DNA of 64,000 bases from Bradyrhizobium niftali (GTDB lineage Bacteria; Pseudomonadota; Alphaproteobacteria; Rhizobiales; Xanthobacteraceae): assembly GCF_004571025.1 (NCBI RefSeq), contig NZ_SPQT01000025.1:87668-151667 (forward strand). The letters run 5' to 3'. The position numbers and the translations under genes are program-made. How positions within the stretch are numbered: position 1 is the stretch's first letter; every line of letters starts with the position of its first letter. This document shows, piece after piece, positions 9,348 to 18,500 of the stretch. The notes below the pieces were generated by a model. The model was not told where the DNA came from, made no database searches, and saw only the letters and a program-made list of their open reading frames with translations.

Positions 9348-10520
9348 TTAAAACGGCAGTCCCACATAATTCTCCGCAAGCAGGCGCTGCGCCGTCTCGG
9401 ACGAGAAAAGATATTCCAGCTCCGTCTGCTGAAGACGATCCTCATAGTCGAGACGATCGGGGAAACGATGCAGCATCATCGTCATCCACCAGGAGAAACG
9501 CTGCGCCTTCCAGATCCGCGCCAGTGCCTTGGCGGAATAGCCTTCGAGGCCGGAATCATCGCCGCTCTGATAATGTGCGAGCATGGCATGGTAGAGATAG
9601 TAGATGTCGGAGGCGGCGCTGTTCAGCCCGCGCGCGCCGGTCGGCGGCACGATGTGGGCGGCATCGCCGGCGAGGAAGAGGCGGCCGTAGCTCATCGGTT
9701 CGGCGACGAAGCTGCGCAACGGCGCGATGCTTTTTTCGATCGAGGGCCCCGTGATCAAGCGGCCGGCGACCTGCTCCGGCAGGCGGCGCTTCAGCTCGGC
9801 CCAGAACGCATCGTCCGACCAGTTCTCCACCTTGTCGGTGAGCGGCACCTGGATGTAATAGCGGCTCAATACCTGCGAGCGCAAGGAACACAGCGCAAAG
9901 CCGCGCTCGTGCTTCACGTAGATCAGCTCCGGCGACACCGGCTTGGTGCGCGACAGCACACCGAGCCAGCCGAACGGATAGACCTTTTCGTACTCGCGCA
10001 GCACGTCCTTCGGGATCGACTTGCGGCTGACGCCGTGAAAGCCGTCGGCGCCGACGATGTAGTCGCAATCGACGCGAACGATCTCGTCGTTCGATCGGTA
10101 CGTCACGTAGGGGCGATCCGACGCCAGGTCATGCGGCGTCACGTCCTGCGCATTATGCACGACCTTGCCGCCCAGACGATCGCGCGCCTCGTAGAGGTCG
10201 CGCGTCAGCTCGGTCTGGCCGTAGACCAGAACCGAATTGCCGCCGGAGTGTTTGTGCAGATCGATCTGGGAGAGCACCCCGTCATGGGCGATCTCGAACC
10301 CCCGGTGGATCTCGCCTTCGCGGTCCATCCGCTCGCCGCATTGCGCCTCGCGCATCAGTTTTGCGAAACCGTGCTCGAGCACGCCGGCGCGGATCCGGGC
10401 CAGCACGTGCTCACGGCTGTATTTCTCCAGCACGACCGTGTCGATGCCCTTCAGATGCAGGAGCTGGGACAAGAGCAGCCCGGACGGCCCGCCGCCGATG
10501 ATACAGACCTGAACTTTCAT
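9348..10520 (-). CDS. pobA: 4-hydroxybenzoate 3-monooxygenase
   Basis: FAD- and NAD(P)H-dependent hydroxylase of 390 residues converting 4-hydroxybenzoate to protocatechuate. The N-terminal dinucleotide motif GGGPSGLLL is at residues 9-17, and the second FAD motif LFLAGDAAHIVPPTGARG is in the C-terminal half. The protein resembles PobA over its full length. I place the start at the ATG at 10518-10520; an upstream in-frame extension does not look like PobA. It is divergent from an AraC-type regulator, the classic pobA/pobR layout. Its product is the substrate of pcaHG about 2.6 kb away. Confidence 0.95.
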   Translation of the reverse strand: MKVQVCIIGGGPSGLLLSQLLHLKGIDTVVLEKYSREHVLARIRAGVLEHGFAKLMREAQCGERMDREGEIHRGFEIAHDGVLSQIDLHKHSGGNSVLVYGQTELTRDLYEARDRLGGKVVHNAQDVTPHDLASDRPYVTYRSNDEIVRVDCDYIVGADGFHGVSRKSIPKDVLREYEKVYPFGWLGVLSRTKPVSPELIYVKHERGFALCSLRSQVLSRYYIQVPLTDKVENWSDDAFWAELKRRLPEQVAGRLITGPSIEKSIAPLRSFVAEPMSYGRLFLAGDAAHIVPPTGARGLNSAASDIYYLYHAMLAHYQSGDDSGLEGYSAKALARIWKAQRFSWWMTMMLHRFPDRLDYEDRLQQTELEYLFSSETAQRLLAENYVGLPF

Positions 10521-10607
10521 TTTTGCGTCCTCCCGACAGCACTTTTTTTGCAGATTTGACTGCGCAAACCGATGGAGGGTTTCGTCTTTGTCTTGTACTA
10601 TTCGTAC

Positions 10608-11477
10608 ATGAGAAGCGCCGCCCCTGCCCCCGCGATCCGGGTCTACAATCTGTTCGGCGAGTCCGGCGACCTGCCCGACGTCGTGCATTGCGAGACGATC
10701 GCGTCCCGCTCGGTGCTTCACGACTGGACCCTGGCCGTGCACCGCCATGCCCGGCTGCACCAGGTGCTGCTGATCGAGCGCGGCGGCGGCGAGGCGACGC
10801 TCGACGGACGCGTGGTGCCGTTGAGGCCGATGCAGATCGTCAACGTACCCGTCGGACACGTCCACGGGTTCCGCTTCGTGCCAGAGACCCAGGGCTGGGT
10901 GCTGACCATCGCGGCGGAGATCCTGGACGAGGCGCTGCTCGCCGCCGAAGGCCTGCGCGGCGCGTTGTCACGATCAGGCGTGGTGCGCAGCACGCCGCAG
11001 ATCCGCACCACCATGAAGCAGATCTTCGCCGAACACGCCGCTCGCGATTTCGGCCGCGCGCATGTGCTGCGCGCCTTGTCGGCGGCGATGATCGGGCTGG
11101 TGGCCCGCGCGCTCACGAGCGAGAGCGGTGGCAATGGCACGGCCGAATCCGGCCTGTTCCGCCGCTTCGAGGCGCTGCTCGAGCAGCACCATCTGGAACG
11201 CTGGAGCGTCGCGGACTACGCAGGCGCGCTGTCGATCACGCCGACCCATCTCAACCGGGTGACGCGGGCCGCGACTGGCGACACGGCCTCGCACCTGATC
11301 CTCAACCGCCTGATCCGCGAGGCGCGGCGCAACCTCGTCTACACCAACCTTCCGGTCTCGACGATCGCCTACGCGCTCGGCTTCGAGGATCCCGCCTATT
11401 TCAGCCGTGTTTATGCTGCCGCCACGGGGCTATCGCCGCGCGCCTTTCGCACCCGGCTGCATGGCGATGAAGGCTGA
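10608..11477 (+). CDS. pobR: AraC-family regulator, probable PobR
   Basis: Transcription factor of 289 residues. The N-terminal half is a cupin-type sensor (HRHARLHQVLLIERGGGEATLDG), and the C-terminal about 100 residues carry the two helix-turn-helix motifs of AraC proteins, ending FEDPAYFSRVYAAATGLSPRAFR. It is divergent from pobA with an 87-base shared control region, so regulation of pobA by 4-hydroxybenzoate is the natural inference. The start is uncertain: the ATG at 10608 is used, but one at 10572 is in frame. Neither has a convincing ribosome site. Confidence 0.85.
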   Translation: MRSAAPAPAIRVYNLFGESGDLPDVVHCETIASRSVLHDWTLAVHRHARLHQVLLIERGGGEATLDGRVVPLRPMQIVNVPVGHVHGFRFVPETQGWVLTIAAEILDEALLAAEGLRGALSRSGVVRSTPQIRTTMKQIFAEHAARDFGRAHVLRALSAAMIGLVARALTSESGGNGTAESGLFRRFEALLEQHHLERWSVADYAGALSITPTHLNRVTRAATGDTASHLILNRLIREARRNLVYTNLPVSTIAYALGFEDPAYFSRVYAAATGLSPRAFRTRLHGDEG

Positions 11478-11559
11478 CACATCGGCCGATCGGACAGCCG
11501 CACCTATGGCCGAAGGCCAAGCTGTGAACCGCAACGGCCTTCGTTGCCGGCGCAGCCAC

Positions 11560-11740
11560 CTACCTTCGTATATGGGGTCCTATCCTTTGGATAGAGACCC
11601 TTTACCTCAGTACGATTGAGTGGGAAATGCGCGCGCCTTACCCTGGCTGCATTCGGCGCCCTGGCGCTGGTGGCTATTGGGTCCTCCCTAACCTAGGCGC
11701 AAGACGGCCGCCCCTGTCCGGTCGTCTGCGCTGCTTTTTT
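11560..11740 (+). ncRNA. Candidate small structured RNA ending at a terminator
   Basis: A hairpin with arms GGGTC-CTATCC and GGATAG-A-GACCC (11575-11600) is followed by a CTCA/TGAG hairpin (about 11607-11621), a GC-rich stretch and a factor-independent terminator at 11697-11740. A terminator facing away from any upstream gene on the same strand (the nearest stop is at 11477) suggests a separate transcript of roughly 150-200 nucleotides. It could instead be a leader that attenuates the NYN gene. I could not match it to a known RNA family. Confidence 0.3.
11697..11740 (+). terminator. Rho-independent terminator
   Basis: Stem of GCGCAAGACGGCCG (11697-11710) with CGGTCGTCTGCGC (11719-11731), with an 8-base loop and one bulge or mismatch, followed by six T at 11735-11740. 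It lies about 55 bases before the NYN start codon. Confidence 0.75.
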
Positions 11741-11795
11741 CAGCAAGCCATCGGCGCCTTCAGTACTTTCGCGTGCAACTGGAGATTTTTGCATA

Positions 11796-12407
11796 ATGCC
11801 TTCGATTGAGAAGATTGCACTCTTTATCGATGGCTCCAATCTCCATGCCACCTCCAAGGCGCTCGGCTTCGACATCGATTACAGGCGTCTGCTCGGCGAA
11901 TTCCAAAGCCGAGGTGCGCTGTTGCGGGCCTTCTACTACACGACCGTCGTCGAGGATCAGGAGTATTCGTCAGTCCGCCCGTTGATCGATTGGCTCGACT
12001 ATAACGGATACACCGTCGTCACCAAGCTCACGAAGGAATTCGTCGACGCAATCACCGGCCGCCGCAAGGTGAAGGGCAGCATGGATGTCGAGCTCGCCGT
12101 AAATGCGATGGAGCTCGCCGAGCACGTCGATCAGATCGTGCTGTTCTCGGGCGATGGGAATTTTCGTTCGCTGGTGGAAGCCCTGCAACGCCGCGGTGTC
12201 CGCGTGACGGTCGTCTCCGCGCTCTCCACTCAGCCAGCCATGGTCGCCGACGACCTGCGCCGACAGGCGGACGTATTCATCGATTTGGCAGAACTGAAAC
12301 CAAAAGTGGGACGCGATCCGGCCAATCGGCCGGGAACGCGCGAGACGCGTCAGTCGCCGCAATTCCTCGCGCGCGTAGCGGTCGATCGCGGCGACCAGGT
12401 GGAGTGA
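11796..12407 (+). CDS. NYN-domain (LabA/PIN-like) putative ribonuclease
   Basis: Protein of 203 residues with a NYN/DUF88 domain over residues 5-165. The acidic active-site pattern is visible: D12 in ALFIDGSNL, the MDVELAVNAM segment and FSGDGNFRSLV. These PIN-like folds cleave RNA in characterised relatives; the target is unknown. The C-terminal 35 residues are basic and probably disordered. It sits between two aromatic-catabolism blocks and shares no strand or function with them. The preceding terminator separates it from any upstream transcript. Confidence 0.88.
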   Translation: MPSIEKIALFIDGSNLHATSKALGFDIDYRRLLGEFQSRGALLRAFYYTTVVEDQEYSSVRPLIDWLDYNGYTVVTKLTKEFVDAITGRRKVKGSMDVELAVNAMELAEHVDQIVLFSGDGNFRSLVEALQRRGVRVTVVSALSTQPAMVADDLRRQADVFIDLAELKPKVGRDPANRPGTRETRQSPQFLARVAVDRGDQVE

Positions 12408-12430
12408 TCCTGCGGAAGGCCGCCCGACTC

Positions 12431-13057
12431 TCAGACGTCGAAGAACACGGTCTCCTCGGGCCCCTGCAAATTGATCGTGAAGGAATACACGACCTTGCCG
12501 GCGCGCTCGCTTCGCGTGGCAATCAGTGTCTTGCGCCGGGCCGGCTGCTCGATCAGGTTGAGCACAGGGTCGGCGGCGTTGGCGGCCTCTTCATCCGAGA
12601 AATAGAGCCGCGTGTTGAGACCGATATTGATGCCGCGCGCGACGATCCAGACATTGACGTGTGGCGCACATTTGCGCCCCGCCTTGTCGGTGATGGCGCC
12701 GGGCTTGATGGTCTCGAAGGTCACGAGCGCGCTGTCGAAGTCGGAGCCGGCGCGGCCCCAGCCGCGAAACTCCTGCTCCAGCGCGCCGGCCGAGCGGTCG
12801 GCCGGATGATTGTAGCGGCCGGCCGCATTGGCCTGCCAGATTTCCAGCAGCACGTCGCGCAGCGGCGTACCGCTGCCATCGAGCACCCTGCCTTCCAGCG
12901 TGATGCGTTCGCCTTGCGTGTTCGGCGTCACCAGCACGTTGGAAAAGTTCTTCTCGAAAATATCGAAGCCGGCCATGGCCGGGATCAGGCCGATGTGGAC
13001 GTAGGGGCCGGCGGTCTGCGAGGCGGTTTCCTTGAGATAGTTGAGCGGTTGCGGCAT
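12431..13057 (-). CDS. pcaG: Protocatechuate 3,4-dioxygenase alpha subunit
   Basis: Alpha subunit of 208 residues of the non-heme iron enzyme that opens protocatechuate to beta-carboxymuconate. The start is the ATG at 13057, 4 bases after the pcaH stop. Features of the intradiol fold are visible: LEGRVLDGSGTPLRDVLLEIWQANAAGRY and the HVNVWIVARG strand. Alpha subunits lack the full iron ligand set carried by beta. Length matches the family. It is co-transcribed with pcaH. Confidence 0.95.
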   Translation of the reverse strand: MPQPLNYLKETASQTAGPYVHIGLIPAMAGFDIFEKNFSNVLVTPNTQGERITLEGRVLDGSGTPLRDVLLEIWQANAAGRYNHPADRSAGALEQEFRGWGRAGSDFDSALVTFETIKPGAITDKAGRKCAPHVNVWIVARGINIGLNTRLYFSDEEAANAADPVLNLIEQPARRKTLIATRSERAGKVVYSFTINLQGPEETVFFDV

Positions 13058-13061
13058 TGGC

Positions 13062-13850
13062 TCAGTTCCCCTCGGTGCGATTTTCAAAATAGGTGGAGCG
13101 CTGGCCGCGCAGGACGATGTCGAAACGGTAGGCGAGCGAATCGAACGGCGTCGAGGCGTTGAGGTCGAGCGGCGCGACCAGGCGGTCGAGCGCATCCTTG
13201 TCCCGAATCGTCGTCAGGATCGGGCAGACCGGGATCAGGGGATCGCCCTCGAAGTACATCTGGGTGATCAGGCGCTGCGCGAAGCCCGAGCCGAACACCG
13301 AGAAGTGGATGTGGGCGGGACGCCAGCTGTTGACGTAGTTGCGCCAGGGATAGGGGCCCGGCTTCACGGTGCGGAAATAGTAATAGCCAGTGTCGTCGGT
13401 CAGCGCGCGGCCGCAGCCGCCGAAATTCGGATCGATCGGCGCCAGATACGTGTCCTTCTTGTGCCGGTAGCGGCCGCCGGCATTGGCCTGCCAGAACTCG
13501 ACCAGCGTGTTGGGAACGCCACGGCCGGTCTCGTCCAGCACGCGGCCGTGGACGATGATGCGCTCGCCGACGGGATCGCCGTCCTTGGCGTAGTTGCGGA
13601 TCAGGTCGTTGTCGAGCGGGCCGAGATCGTTGTGGCCGAACACCGGCCCCGTGATCTCCGAGACCGAGTTCTCCAGCGACAACAGCGCCTGGCGCGGCGA
13701 GCGCAGCACCGAGGATTTGTAGCCGGGCGCATGCGCCGGCGGATGGATCGAGCGATCGCGCTGGAAGAAGCCACCATCGCCGAGCGGCGGCGTGAACGGC
13801 TCGGGGCGGTTGAGGCGGGGATCCCGCAAGGCTGGCGCCTGGGCATTCAT
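13062..13850 (-). CDS. pcaH: Protocatechuate 3,4-dioxygenase beta subunit
   Basis: Catalytic beta subunit of 262 residues. The intradiol core runs from about residue 95: GRVLDETGRGVPNTLVEFWQ, the YYYFRTVKPGPYPW segment with the tyrosine ligands, and WRPAHIHFSVFG with the histidine ligands. The N-terminus is slightly longer than in many PcaH proteins. It is divergent from a LysR-type regulator over 95 bases and coupled to pcaG. Together with pobA it forms the upper part of the beta-ketoadipate route. pcaB, pcaC and pcaD are not in this window. Confidence 0.95.
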   Translation of the reverse strand: MNAQAPALRDPRLNRPEPFTPPLGDGGFFQRDRSIHPPAHAPGYKSSVLRSPRQALLSLENSVSEITGPVFGHNDLGPLDNDLIRNYAKDGDPVGERIIVHGRVLDETGRGVPNTLVEFWQANAGGRYRHKKDTYLAPIDPNFGGCGRALTDDTGYYYFRTVKPGPYPWRNYVNSWRPAHIHFSVFGSGFAQRLITQMYFEGDPLIPVCPILTTIRDKDALDRLVAPLDLNASTPFDSLAYRFDIVLRGQRSTYFENRTEGN

Positions 13851-13945
13851 CGGCGTTGTCTCTCCCTTGGGCGCTCCGGTCCGGGCGCACGGCTTATCGG
13901 GAGATCATGGGACGGTCTATTCTCAAGATAAATAGATCGATTATA

Positions 13946-14875
13946 ATGAATTCCATGAAGAAAATCGATCATTTGGCCCTCGACGGCCATGCCCTCGAAC
14001 TGTTCCTGGCCGTGCTGGAGGAAGGTTCGGTGACGGCAGCCGCCACACGTCTCGGCTTGACGCAATCCGCGGTCAGCCACGCCCTGAACAAGCTGCGGCG
14101 GATCGCCGGCGATCCGCTGTTCGCCAAGTCGGGCCGCGGCATCGTCGCCACCGCACATGCGCAGGCGCTGGCCGGCAAGGCGCGGGCACTGATCGACGAG
14201 ATGCGCAGCTTTGCCGGTGGCGTCAGCTTCGAGCCGGCGCAGGCCCAGCTTTCGCTGACGGTCGCCGCCAACGACTTCCAGCGCGATCTCCTGCTGCCGC
14301 GCTTCTTCGGCCATGTCGCCAGCCAGGTGAAGGGCCTGAACCTGCGCGTGATCCCCTCGCAATCGCCCTCGCCCGCGATGCTGCGCGAGAACCGCTGCGA
14401 TCTCCTGATCACGCCGCTGCCGCCATCCGGCATCGACATCGTGCAGAAGCGCCTGCTCAGCGATCACTACGTCTGCTATTTCGATCCAAAGGCACGCGCG
14501 GCGCCCGCCGGCCGCAGCGCCTATCTCGCAGCGCGCCACATCACCGTCGTCTATACCGACAATGAGCGGCTCGACTTCGACCGCCGGCTGGCGGCGAACG
14601 GCTTCCACCGCGACATCGCCATCTCCGTGCCGAGCTTTTCAGGCGTGCCGTCGTTCCTGCGCGGCTCGCAGATGCTCGCGAGCATGCCGAGCCTGCTCGC
14701 GTCCGGCGTCATGCAGGGCTTCGCGCAAACGCTGATACCGCTGGCCTCGCGCACCCGGACGCTTGCCGAGCTGCCGATGTTCATGGTCTGGCACCAGCGC
14801 TACCAGAAGGACCCGGCCCATCGCTGGATCAGGAGCCAGCTCGAGACCGTGGCGGCGACGGCCGCCGGAGACTGA
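13946..14875 (+). CDS. LysR-family regulator divergent from pcaHG
   Basis: Regulator of 309 residues. An N-terminal winged helix-turn-helix (LFLAVLEEGSVTAAATRLGL, then SAVSHALNKLR) is followed by a LysR effector domain. The ATG at 13946 is used; a second ATG 9 bases on is possible. Divergence from pcaHG suggests it responds to an aromatic or to a ring-cleavage product. The N-terminus is closer to the NodD-like LysR branch than to classical PcaQ, so I give no symbol. Confidence 0.88.
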   Translation: MNSMKKIDHLALDGHALELFLAVLEEGSVTAAATRLGLTQSAVSHALNKLRRIAGDPLFAKSGRGIVATAHAQALAGKARALIDEMRSFAGGVSFEPAQAQLSLTVAANDFQRDLLLPRFFGHVASQVKGLNLRVIPSQSPSPAMLRENRCDLLITPLPPSGIDIVQKRLLSDHYVCYFDPKARAAPAGRSAYLAARHITVVYTDNERLDFDRRLAANGFHRDIAISVPSFSGVPSFLRGSQMLASMPSLLASGVMQGFAQTLIPLASRTRTLAELPMFMVWHQRYQKDPAHRWIRSQLETVAATAAGD

Positions 14876-14954
14876 GCCTCGGTCACGGTTCGCGGAAGCC
14901 TGCCCTCCGCCGAACCCACTGGTTGCCTTGCGGCAGCCACGCTAGAATTGCCCC

Positions 14955-16259
14955 ATGACAGTGACCGATATTGCGAGCCGGACCTACAATCACAGCTGGC
15001 GGCTGGATCCCATCATCCGCAGCCTGCTCGATACCGACTTTTACAAGCTATTGATGTTGCAGATGATTCGGGAGGATTACCCGGATCGGCAGGTGACCTT
15101 CTCGGTCATCAATCGCTCGCGCCATGTGCGGCTCGCCGAGATCATCGACGAGGGCGAGCTGCGCGCCCAGCTCGACCATGCCCGCACCATCCGCTTCACC
15201 AAGAAAGAGCTGATCTGGCTTGCCGGTAACACCTTCTACGGCAAGACCCACATGTTCTCGGCGGATTTCATCCGCTGGCTCGCCGAATTCCGCCTGCCCG
15301 AATACGAGCTGCGCAAGGTCGAGGGCCAGTACGAAATACATTTCCACGGGCCGTGGACCCACACCACGATGTGGGAGATTCCGGCGCTCGCGATCCTCAA
15401 CGAGCTGCGCTCGCGCGCGGCGATCAAGGGCCGCGGCCGCTTCGAGCTGGACGTGCTCTACGCCCGCGCCAAGGCCAAGCTGTGGACCAAGGTCGAGCGG
15501 CTGCGCAAACTGGAGAACCTGAGGCTCTCCGACTTCGGCACCCGCCGCCGTCACGGCTTTCTCTGGCAGCGCTGGTGCGTCGAGGCGGTGAAGGAAGGCC
15601 TGGGCCCCTCCTTCATCGGCACGTCCAACGTGCTGCTCGCGATGGACAACGATCTCGAGGCCATCGGCACCAACGCCCACGAGCTGCCGATGGTCGCGGC
15701 CGCGCTCGCCAAGGACGACGAGGAGTTGCGCTGGGCGCCCTATCGCATCCTCGACCAGTGGCGTCAGACCTATGGCGGCAATTTGCTGATCGCGCTGCCC
15801 GACGCCTTCGGCACCAAAGCTTTCCTGCGCGATGCGCCGGAATGGGTCGCCGACTGGACCGGCTTCCGCCCCGACAGCGCGCCGCCAATCCAGGCCGGCG
15901 AGGAGATCATCGCCTGGTGGGAGAAGAAGGGTCGCAACCCCAGGGACAAGCTGCTCGTTTTTTCCGACGCGATGGACGTCGGCTCGATCGAGGAGACCTA
16001 TCACCACTTCACCGGCCGCGTGCGGCTCTCCTTCGGCTGGGGCACCAACCTCACCAACGACTTCGTCGGCTGCACCCCGGACGGCTCATTCAATCTCGAT
16101 CCGATCTCGCTGGTCTGCAAGGTGTCGTCGGCCGACGGCCATCCGGCCGTCAAGCTCTCCGACAATCCGGAGAAGGCGACCGGCCTCCCCTCGGAAATCG
16201 AGCGTTACCTGCGGGTGTTCGGCGACGTCGGCCGCGTACGCAAGCCGGTGCTGGTCTAG
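14955..16259 (+). CDS. pncB: Nicotinate phosphoribosyltransferase
   Basis: Enzyme of 434 residues that makes nicotinate mononucleotide from nicotinate and PRPP in NAD salvage. The N-terminus SLLDTDFYKLLMLQMI, the FLWQRWCVEAVKEGLGPSFIGTSN region and the C-terminal SFGWGTNLTNDF phosphate-binding segment are typical of PncB. Length matches the family. The next gene starts about 250 bases downstream with no sign of coupling. Confidence 0.95.
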   Translation: MTVTDIASRTYNHSWRLDPIIRSLLDTDFYKLLMLQMIREDYPDRQVTFSVINRSRHVRLAEIIDEGELRAQLDHARTIRFTKKELIWLAGNTFYGKTHMFSADFIRWLAEFRLPEYELRKVEGQYEIHFHGPWTHTTMWEIPALAILNELRSRAAIKGRGRFELDVLYARAKAKLWTKVERLRKLENLRLSDFGTRRRHGFLWQRWCVEAVKEGLGPSFIGTSNVLLAMDNDLEAIGTNAHELPMVAAALAKDDEELRWAPYRILDQWRQTYGGNLLIALPDAFGTKAFLRDAPEWVADWTGFRPDSAPPIQAGEEIIAWWEKKGRNPRDKLLVFSDAMDVGSIEETYHHFTGRVRLSFGWGTNLTNDFVGCTPDGSFNLDPISLVCKVSSADGHPAVKLSDNPEKATGLPSEIERYLRVFGDVGRVRKPVLV

Positions 16260-16506
16260 CACCGGCCCCCAACTCTCTCGATCAAGTAAACCGCGCAGGA
16301 CGAATGCGAGGCATTGGTTCGCCGATGCCGCACAGGTTCCGGCTTGTCGGCATTTGCAACGATCTGCACGCATCCACTTCACGACGCCTTCACCCTGCGA
16401 TGCAGTCCCTCGTCTCTTTCAGGTCGAGTTAAGCAACCATCTCCTCTACTTGGCGTTGCAGGCGCTACACTCCGCTGGGGTCGTTGATCGATTTGGGGAA
16501 CTGAGG

Positions 16507-17814
16507 GTGTTTCGGAGAACATCGACGTCGACGAAGGGACACAGCTTCCTTCACGTCATCAAGCTCGTCTCGCCTTTCGTGATGGTCGTCGTCCTTCAGG
16601 CGACGATTGCGGGATTCAGCCTCGAGGTGATGTCATCGGTCCGCGCCTATGTCGCGGGAGAAGCGCTATGGTCGCGCTCGCAGAAGAACGCCGTCTATTT
16701 CCTCAATCGCTATCTGCATTCGGGCGACAAGAGCCAGTTCGCGCAATACCAGGCCTCGCTCGCCGTTCCCATCGGCGACGAGTTCGCTCGCTGGGCGCTC
16801 GAGCGCGATCCGGTCGACGTCGAGGCCGCTCGCATCGGCTTCCTGCAGGGCGGCAACCATCCCGATGACGTTCCGGGATTGATCTGGCTGTTTCGCTATT
16901 TCAATCGCGTCAGCTTCCTCCAGGAAGCCATCCGCGAGTGGGCCGCCACCGATCCCATGCTGCTGGAGCTGAGCGTGTTCGGCGAGGTCATCCGGTCGGA
17001 GCTGGAGAACGGCCCGGTTCGGGATGGCAGCCGCCTGCAATTCCTGTCGTCTCGGCTCTCGGAGCTCAACACCCAGTTCACGGTGCATGCGAACCGCTTC
17101 TCCACGGTCCTGGGCGAAGGCTCCCGCGCGATCAAGTTGATGCTGACCTGCATCAACATCGTCACCGCCCTGACGCTGATCCTGCTCCTGATCTGGCACA
17201 CCCGGCGATTGGTGCTGCAACGACAGGCGTTCGAGGATGCCCTGCATGCCGAGAAGGAGCGCCTGGCCTGGCAGGCTTCGCACGACTGGCTGACAGGCCT
17301 TGCCAACCGTCGCGCCTTCGAGGCCCGCCTGCAAGGCGAGCTGGACAATGTTGCGGCAGCCTCGCTGGGCCTGATCCTGCTCGACCTCGACCAGTTCAAG
17401 AACGTCAACGACAGCTGCGGCCATCTAGCGGGCGACCGCCTGCTCTGCCAGGTCTCGCGCCTCCTGCAACAGGACCGGCGGCCGCATGATCTGGTGGCCC
17501 GGCTCGGCGGCGACGAATTCGGCCTGATCCTGCCGCAGTGCTCGCCGTTCGACGCAGCCGACATCGCCGAACGGCTGCGGCGATCGCTCGAGCTGTTCAG
17601 CTTCGCCTGGGACGATCGCTGCTTTGCAGTGACCGCCAGCATCGGCATCACCTGCATCACCGACCGCGACACCACGCTCGAGGACGCGATGCGACGCGCG
17701 GATGCCGCCTGCTATCGCGCCAAGGAAAAGGGACGCAACCGGGTTCAGGTCGATGGAGTGCGGCCCGACGTCGTCCTCATTGCAGCACGACCACGCGAAG
17801 CTGCACGCGCCTGA
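16507..17814 (+). CDS. Membrane GGDEF diguanylate cyclase
   Basis: Protein of 435 residues with two predicted membrane helices (about residues 18-38 and 215-237) around an extracytoplasmic helical sensor. A C-terminal GGDEF domain starts near residue 260 (HDWLTGLANRRAFEARL) and carries an intact GGDEF signature in ARLGGDEFGLIL, so synthesis of cyclic-di-GMP is expected. The GTG at 16507, preceded by a GGGGAACTGAGG purine run, is my chosen start. The frame stays open further upstream but overlaps pncB and reads as non-coding there. Confidence 0.88.
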   Translation: MFRRTSTSTKGHSFLHVIKLVSPFVMVVVLQATIAGFSLEVMSSVRAYVAGEALWSRSQKNAVYFLNRYLHSGDKSQFAQYQASLAVPIGDEFARWALERDPVDVEAARIGFLQGGNHPDDVPGLIWLFRYFNRVSFLQEAIREWAATDPMLLELSVFGEVIRSELENGPVRDGSRLQFLSSRLSELNTQFTVHANRFSTVLGEGSRAIKLMLTCINIVTALTLILLLIWHTRRLVLQRQAFEDALHAEKERLAWQASHDWLTGLANRRAFEARLQGELDNVAAASLGLILLDLDQFKNVNDSCGHLAGDRLLCQVSRLLQQDRRPHDLVARLGGDEFGLILPQCSPFDAADIAERLRRSLELFSFAWDDRCFAVTASIGITCITDRDTTLEDAMRRADAACYRAKEKGRNRVQVDGVRPDVVLIAARPREAARA

Positions 17815-17828
17815 GGCTGCTCGCCCTG

Positions 17829-18449
17829 TCACCGCAAAGGCAGAATCCCGAGGCCCGCGAGGTGCGCGTCGAGGAACTGCTCAACCTGCTGGCGCAGCAA
17901 CTGGGGCGGCACCGCCACCATGCGCTCCTCGAGACCGAGCGAGATGATGCCGTGCACCGCGGAAAACAGAGTGCGCGACAGCAGCGCGATCTTCACGTCA
18001 TCCGCATCCGGTAGCAGCCGCACCAGAGGCGGGTGCATCAGCGCGAAGGCGTCCATCACCATCTGAAGGATGTCGTCCGGATAGGGGCGATCGTCCTCCA
18101 TCCGATGCTCGAACAGCGAACGCAGCAAATTGGCGTGCTCCGCGAAAAACTCCAGATAGGTCTCGGCAAGCCCGTAGAGCTGGCGAACCGGATCCTCGGC
18201 CGGAACCCCGGCAAGCCGCTCCGTGAGCGCCTGAACCGTCTCCCGATTGACGGTCAGGATCACCCCGTCGAAGTCACCGAACTCGTTATAGACGCTTCCG
18301 ACGGAGCAGCCGGCGGCTTCGGCGACGTCCCGAACCTTGAGTGATCTCAAGCCCTTAGTGGCAATGATGCCGCGGGCGATCTCCAGGATCTGGACCCGGC
18401 GGCGATTTTTTTTCTGGTCCCGCAACGTTTCTTCTTGAACATTGTTCAT
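17829..18449 (-). CDS. TetR-family transcriptional repressor
   Basis: Regulator of 206 residues. The TetR helix-turn-helix is at residues about 13-60 (ILEIARGIIATKGLRSLKVRDVAEAAGCSVGSVYNEFGDF), followed by an all-helical ligand domain. The start is the ATG at 18449, which lies inside the first of two identical operator-like palindromes, so strong autoregulation is likely. It is divergent from a small 88-residue reading frame. The ligand is unknown. Confidence 0.9.
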   Translation of the reverse strand: MNNVQEETLRDQKKNRRRVQILEIARGIIATKGLRSLKVRDVAEAAGCSVGSVYNEFGDFDGVILTVNRETVQALTERLAGVPAEDPVRQLYGLAETYLEFFAEHANLLRSLFEHRMEDDRPYPDDILQMVMDAFALMHPPLVRLLPDADDVKIALLSRTLFSAVHGIISLGLEERMVAVPPQLLRQQVEQFLDAHLAGLGILPLR

Positions 18450-18478
18450 TTTCAAGCTACCAATGTGAACATTGTTCA
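18436..18478. promoter_or_regulatory. Paired TetR-type operators
   Basis: Two identical 13-bp palindromes TGAAC-ATT-GTTCA at 18436-18448 and 18466-18478, spaced 30 bp centre to centre, or nearly three helical turns. They lie in the divergent control region of the TetR gene, the first overlapping its start codon, so they are very probably its binding sites. Confidence 0.8.
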
Positions 18479-18500
18479 ATTTAACCCGGAGACCTGCAAA

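Larger units (their letters stand above)
11478..11795. other. Intergenic region with structured segment and terminator
   Basis: Between the AraC gene and the NYN gene lie 318 bases without a convincing reading frame. The left part has GC-rich repeats (GGCCGAAGGCC). The middle part can fold into hairpins and the right part holds a strong terminator. These are listed separately. Confidence 0.6.

Noticed and set aside
11560..11740. 6S RNA, SRP RNA or tmRNA as identity of the structured segment
   Set aside because: The expected landmarks (long central-bubble hairpin next to zapA, the SRP tetraloop region, or a tRNA-like end) are not seen.
15832..16506. Upstream extension of the GGDEF gene to an ATG inside pncB
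   Set aside because: The 225 extra residues overlap pncB in another frame and look like antisense-type composition. A GTG with a ribosome site at 16507 gives a proper membrane-sensor N-terminus.
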